From Listeria_A hofi (GTDB lineage Bacteria; Bacillota; Bacilli; Lactobacillales; Listeriaceae): a stretch of DNA of 64,000 nucleotides. Location of the stretch: positions 1 to 64,000 of the forward strand of contig NZ_CAUYTL010000009.1 in assembly GCF_963575615.1 (NCBI RefSeq), given 5' to 3'. Position 1 is the stretch's first letter. Every line of letters starts with the position of its first letter. Position numbers and translations under genes: made by a program. This document shows, one piece after another, positions 61,179-64,000 of the stretch. The notes beneath the pieces were generated by a model that was not told the origin of the DNA, did not search any database, and saw only the letters and a list, made by a program, of their open reading frames with translations.

Positions 61179-62059
61179 ATGTAAAAACAAAAGATAAAAT
61201 CGCGACAGGAGTCTTTTATTTCATCGCGCTACTTATTATCGTCATTTTGGCTGGATTACTCGGTTATATTTTAGTTCGCGGTGTACCACATTTGAGTTGG
61301 AACTTCCTTACATCACCACCAGAATCTTTTAAAGCGGGTGGAGGGATTGGCCCGGAAATCTGGAACTCCTTCTACATGCTACTTATTACGATGATTTTAT
61401 CCGTGCCAATCGCGCTTGGTGCTGGTATTTATATGGCAGAATATGCTCGCAAAAATTGGCTGACAGATTTCATTCGAACAACAATCGAAGTGCTATCTTC
61501 TCTGCCATCAATCGTAGTAGGATTATTCGGTTTCTTAATTTTCGTGTTACAGATGGGGTGGAGCTTCTCAGTTATTTCTGGGGCGCTCACGCTAACCATC
61601 TTTAATCTACCTCTACTTATTCGTGTCATTGAGGAAGCACTAAATGCTATTCCAAATACACAACGAGAAGCAGGACTTGCATTAGGCTTGTCGCGCTGGG
61701 AAACGATAACACGCGTTCTAGTTCCAGCCGCACTTCCAGCAATCGTAACCGGTGTTATTTTGGCCGCGGGACGCGTGTTTGGTGAAGCGGCCGCATTAAT
61801 CTACACTGCTGGGCAAAGTACACCAACGCTTAATTTCGGAGATTGGAACCCCATGAATCCGACATCGCCACTCAACATTTTCCGTCCAGCAGAAACACTT
61901 GCCGTTCACATTTGGAAAATTAATGGGGAAGGAATCATGCCAGACGCAGCAGCTGTGTCTGCGGGAGCATCCGCCGTACTCATTCTTTCTGTGCTACTTT
62001 TCAATATTTTAGCCCGCATTCTAGGGAAATACGTATTCAAAAAGATGACGTCTTCCTGA
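61175..62059 (+). CDS. pstA: Phosphate ABC transporter permease PstA
   Basis: Second Pst permease, 294 residues with six membrane segments and the coupling loop REAGLALGLSRWETITRVLVP near 167-187. Its start overlaps the pstC stop (ATGA), so the two permeases are made together. Confidence 0.95.
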   Translation: MNVKTKDKIATGVFYFIALLIIVILAGLLGYILVRGVPHLSWNFLTSPPESFKAGGGIGPEIWNSFYMLLITMILSVPIALGAGIYMAEYARKNWLTDFIRTTIEVLSSLPSIVVGLFGFLIFVLQMGWSFSVISGALTLTIFNLPLLIRVIEEALNAIPNTQREAGLALGLSRWETITRVLVPAALPAIVTGVILAAGRVFGEAAALIYTAGQSTPTLNFGDWNPMNPTSPLNIFRPAETLAVHIWKINGEGIMPDAAAVSAGASAVLILSVLLFNILARILGKYVFKKMTSS

Positions 62060-62086
62060 TTTGGCGGACAAAAGGAGTTTTGTAAA

Positions 62087-62902
62087 ATGATGGCAACTAC
62101 TAATATACCGTTCGCGATAAATGAAACCGAGGAAATCGTAACAGCAGGTGCGCCCGCGATGGCAACCAATGATTTGCATGTCTATTACGGTGACAATCAC
62201 GCGATTCAAGGTGTTGATTTAGAATTCCATGAAAACCAAGTGACGGCGCTTATCGGCCCATCTGGATGCGGAAAGTCGACGTATCTTCGCGCATTAAACC
62301 GAATGAATGATGAGATTGATGGCTGTCGAATGGAAGGCGAAATTTTGTATAACGGCATTAATATTAACCGTAAAGAAGTCGATTTATACAATGTTCGAAA
62401 AGAAATCGGGATGGTTTTCCAAAAGCCAAACCCCTTCACAAAGTCGATTTTTGAAAACATTGCTTTTAGTTTGAAGCGTCATGGTATAAAGAATAAAGCT
62501 GAACTTGCAGAACGCGTTGAGAAAAGCCTTCGTAGTGCTGCACTTTGGGATGAAGTCAAAGATGATCTGGGGAAAAGTGCTCTATCTTTATCGGGCGGTC
62601 AGCAGCAACGTTTATGCATTGCCCGTGCTATTGCCATGCAGCCAGAGGTTTTACTACTTGACGAACCAGCATCTGCGCTAGATCCGATTTCCACTAGTAA
62701 AATAGAAGATTTAATTCACGAACTGAAGAGGAAATATACGATTATTATCGTGACGCACAATATGCAACAAGCCGCGCGCGTATCAGATCACACCGCCTTT
62801 TTTTATCTTGGAAAAGTAGTAGAAGTGAGCGATACAGGGACGTTATTTACAAAGCCATCAAACAAGCAGACACAGGACTATATATCGGGTAATTTTGGAT
62901 AA
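62087..62902 (+). CDS. pstB1: Phosphate ABC transporter ATP-binding protein PstB, first copy
   Basis: ATPase of the Pst transporter, 271 residues. Walker A is GPSGCGKS near 57-64, signature LSGGQQQRLCIARAIA near 166-181 and Walker B LLLDEPASALDP near 187. The N-terminus carries about 25 extra residues compared with the next gene. ATG 62087 is followed directly by a second ATG, either of which could be used behind AAAGGAG. Confidence 0.95.
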   Translation: MMATTNIPFAINETEEIVTAGAPAMATNDLHVYYGDNHAIQGVDLEFHENQVTALIGPSGCGKSTYLRALNRMNDEIDGCRMEGEILYNGININRKEVDLYNVRKEIGMVFQKPNPFTKSIFENIAFSLKRHGIKNKAELAERVEKSLRSAALWDEVKDDLGKSALSLSGGQQQRLCIARAIAMQPEVLLLDEPASALDPISTSKIEDLIHELKRKYTIIIVTHNMQQAARVSDHTAFFYLGKVVEVSDTGTLFTKPSNKQTQDYISGNFG

Positions 62903-62927
62903 TCCAAAGTGGGAAGGAGACACCCCA

Positions 62928-63701
62928 ATGTCAACAATAACCGAAACGGAATTCGTCGTTGAAACAAGAGATGTAGACCTATTTTATGGGCAAAAACAAG
63001 CATTGAATAAGATAAGCTTAAACTTTAAAAAAAATCGTGTGACGGCGCTTATAGGGCCTTCTGGATGTGGGAAATCCACTTTTCTCCGCACGTTGAATAG
63101 AATGAATGACTTGATTCCCAATGTTACGATTAAAGGTGAAATCAAAGTCGCCAGCGAAAATATCCAAAGCTCTAAAATTGATACCGTTAATTTAAGGAAA
63201 AAAGTCGGAATGGTTTTCCAACAACCAAATCCGTTCCCATTCTCTATTTATGACAATGTCGCTTACGGTCCAAGAACCCATGGTGTTACTAATAAGAAAA
63301 AACTAGATGAAATCGTTGAACGGAGCCTACGCCAAGCCGCGCTTTGGGATGAGGTTCATGACCGTTTGCATAAATCGGCGCTCGGTATGTCTGGTGGTCA
63401 GCAACAACGGCTTTGCATCGCGCGTGTTCTAGCTGTTCAACCAGAAGTAATTCTTATGGATGAGCCAACTTCAGCGCTTGATCCAATTTCTACAGCAAAA
63501 ATGGAAAATCTTATTTTGGAGCTAAAAAAAGATTATACAATTATCATCGTGACGCATAATATGCAACAAGCATCACGAATTTCCGATGAAACTGCCTTTT
63601 TCCTGAACGGTGAAATCATTGAATTCACTGATACGACAACTATTTTCACGAATCCCGCAGAACAACAAACGCAAGACTATATCTCAGGACGATTTGGATA
63701 A
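62928..63701 (+). CDS. pstB2: Phosphate ABC transporter ATP-binding protein PstB, second copy
   Basis: A 257-residue paralogue of the preceding PstB, with Walker A GPSGCGKS, signature MSGGQQQRLCIARVLA and Walker B ILMDEPTSALDP. The start is ATG 62928 after AAGGAG; the TTG 62895 overlapping pstB1 is not used. Tandem pstB genes are also known in Bacillus and other Listeria. They could form a heterodimer or work under different conditions. Confidence 0.95.
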   Translation: MSTITETEFVVETRDVDLFYGQKQALNKISLNFKKNRVTALIGPSGCGKSTFLRTLNRMNDLIPNVTIKGEIKVASENIQSSKIDTVNLRKKVGMVFQQPNPFPFSIYDNVAYGPRTHGVTNKKKLDEIVERSLRQAALWDEVHDRLHKSALGMSGGQQQRLCIARVLAVQPEVILMDEPTSALDPISTAKMENLILELKKDYTIIIVTHNMQQASRISDETAFFLNGEIIEFTDTTTIFTNPAEQQTQDYISGRFG

Positions 63702-63713
63702 GGAGCGAAGCAT

Positions 63714-64000
63714 ATGCCAGTTAGAAAAATTTTTAATGAGCAGTTAGATGAGTTACATCAACATTTACTCGAGATGGGAATGCTAGTTAATGAGGCGATT
63801 TATAAAGCTGTGAAATCACTTGTCAATCGTGATCATGAACTAGCAGAAAATGTTATCGCAAATGATCGTGCCATCAATAATATGGAATTAGCGCTGGAGC
63901 AACGATCTTTTGAATTAATCGCACTTCAACAACCAGTCGGCATCGACCTTCGCAAAATCGTCACGGTCCTAAAAGTGAGTTCAGATTTAGAGCGAATTGG
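63714..64000 (+). CDS. phoU: Phosphate transport regulator PhoU (partial, cut by window end)
   Basis: The first 95 codons are in the window, beginning MPVRKIFNEQLDELHQHLLEMG and continuing into the first of two three-helix bundles, with the metal-site-like motif ALEQRSFELIALQQPVG. PhoU restrains Pst uptake and signals through PhoR when phosphate is plentiful. ATG 63714 follows AAGGAG. No defect is seen in the part visible. Confidence 0.93.
   Translation, partial: MPVRKIFNEQLDELHQHLLEMGMLVNEAIYKAVKSLVNRDHELAENVIANDRAINNMELALEQRSFELIALQQPVGIDLRKIVTVLKVSSDLERI

Overview
The window is a 64 kb stretch of the core chromosome of a low-GC Gram-positive bacterium, almost certainly a member of the family Listeriaceae. 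The evidence is gene order: murA2-rho-rpmE2, hom-thrC-thrB, tdk-prfA-prmC-ywlC-ywlE-glyA-upp-mnaA, the atp operon, murA1-mbl-fabZ, tagA-menC-tagO, an orphan degU-degV-comFA-comFC, hpf-secA-prfB, ftsEX with two peptidoglycan hydrolase-type proteins, then cls-minJ-phoPR-pst-phoU. This matches, gene for gene over long runs, the order I know from Listeria monocytogenes. The protein sequences of Tdk, AtpA and AtpF also look Listeria-like. Species cannot be named from the sequence alone. No plasmid, phage, rRNA or tRNA gene was seen.

Layout. 1-2370: an unusual repeat-rich edge with a 101-bp tandem repeat, a FAD monooxygenase gene and an array of hairpin-forming dispersed repeats. 2381-15158: murA2, rho, L31, a glutathione reductase that looks like an insertion in the usual order, threonine biosynthesis, thymidine kinase, release factor 1 and its methylase, then a DnaA-box cluster in front of the tRNA threonylcarbamoylation gene and a protein-arginine phosphatase gene. 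15572-18784: serine hydroxymethyltransferase, uracil salvage, and UDP-GlcNAc 2-epimerase. 18785-19664: a long gene-free stretch with a strong candidate structured small RNA. 19665-26617: the complete F1Fo ATP synthase operon atpIBEFHAGDC. 26765-35759: cell-envelope genes (second MurA, Mbl, FabZ, LysM/3D protein, TagA, TagO) plus a competence-type SSB and MenC. 35808-38276: three genes on the minus strand (LCP ligase, acetyltransferase, YvyE). 38641-46365: degU (with a long structured leader), degV, DNA-uptake genes comFA-comFC, ribosome hibernation factor and SecA. 46681-56395: prfB with its programmed frameshift, YitT protein, FtsEX, two coiled-coil hydrolase-type proteins, cardiolipin synthase and MinJ-like protein. 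56598-64000: the phosphate regulon phoPR-pstSCAB1B2-phoU, cut by the window end inside phoU.

How genes work together. MurA1/MurA2 feed peptidoglycan synthesis; Mbl, FtsEX, the NlpC/P60 and M23 proteins and MinJ place and control wall synthesis and division; mnaA, tagA and tagO (in three separate transcription units) supply the ManNAc-GlcNAc linkage unit of wall teichoic acid, and the LCP protein is a likely ligase for it. PhoPR probably controls the pst operon through Pho boxes at 59149-59182.

The most unusual content is non-coding. Three elements of about 165-234 bp sit inside the transcription terminators of fabZ, degV and secA, each flanked by a perfect 19-21 bp direct repeat that is the terminator hairpin of that gene. 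A reverse-orientation relative lies behind murA2, and fragments lie behind rpmE2 and ywlE. A second repeat family (1714-2262, 5607-5643, 15238-15385) forms hairpins whose stems differ between copies by compensating base changes. Other non-coding candidates are a roughly 255-nt structured RNA at about 18975-19230, a degU leader with a 16-codon ORF overlapping degU, and a 13-bp hairpin between pstS and pstC.
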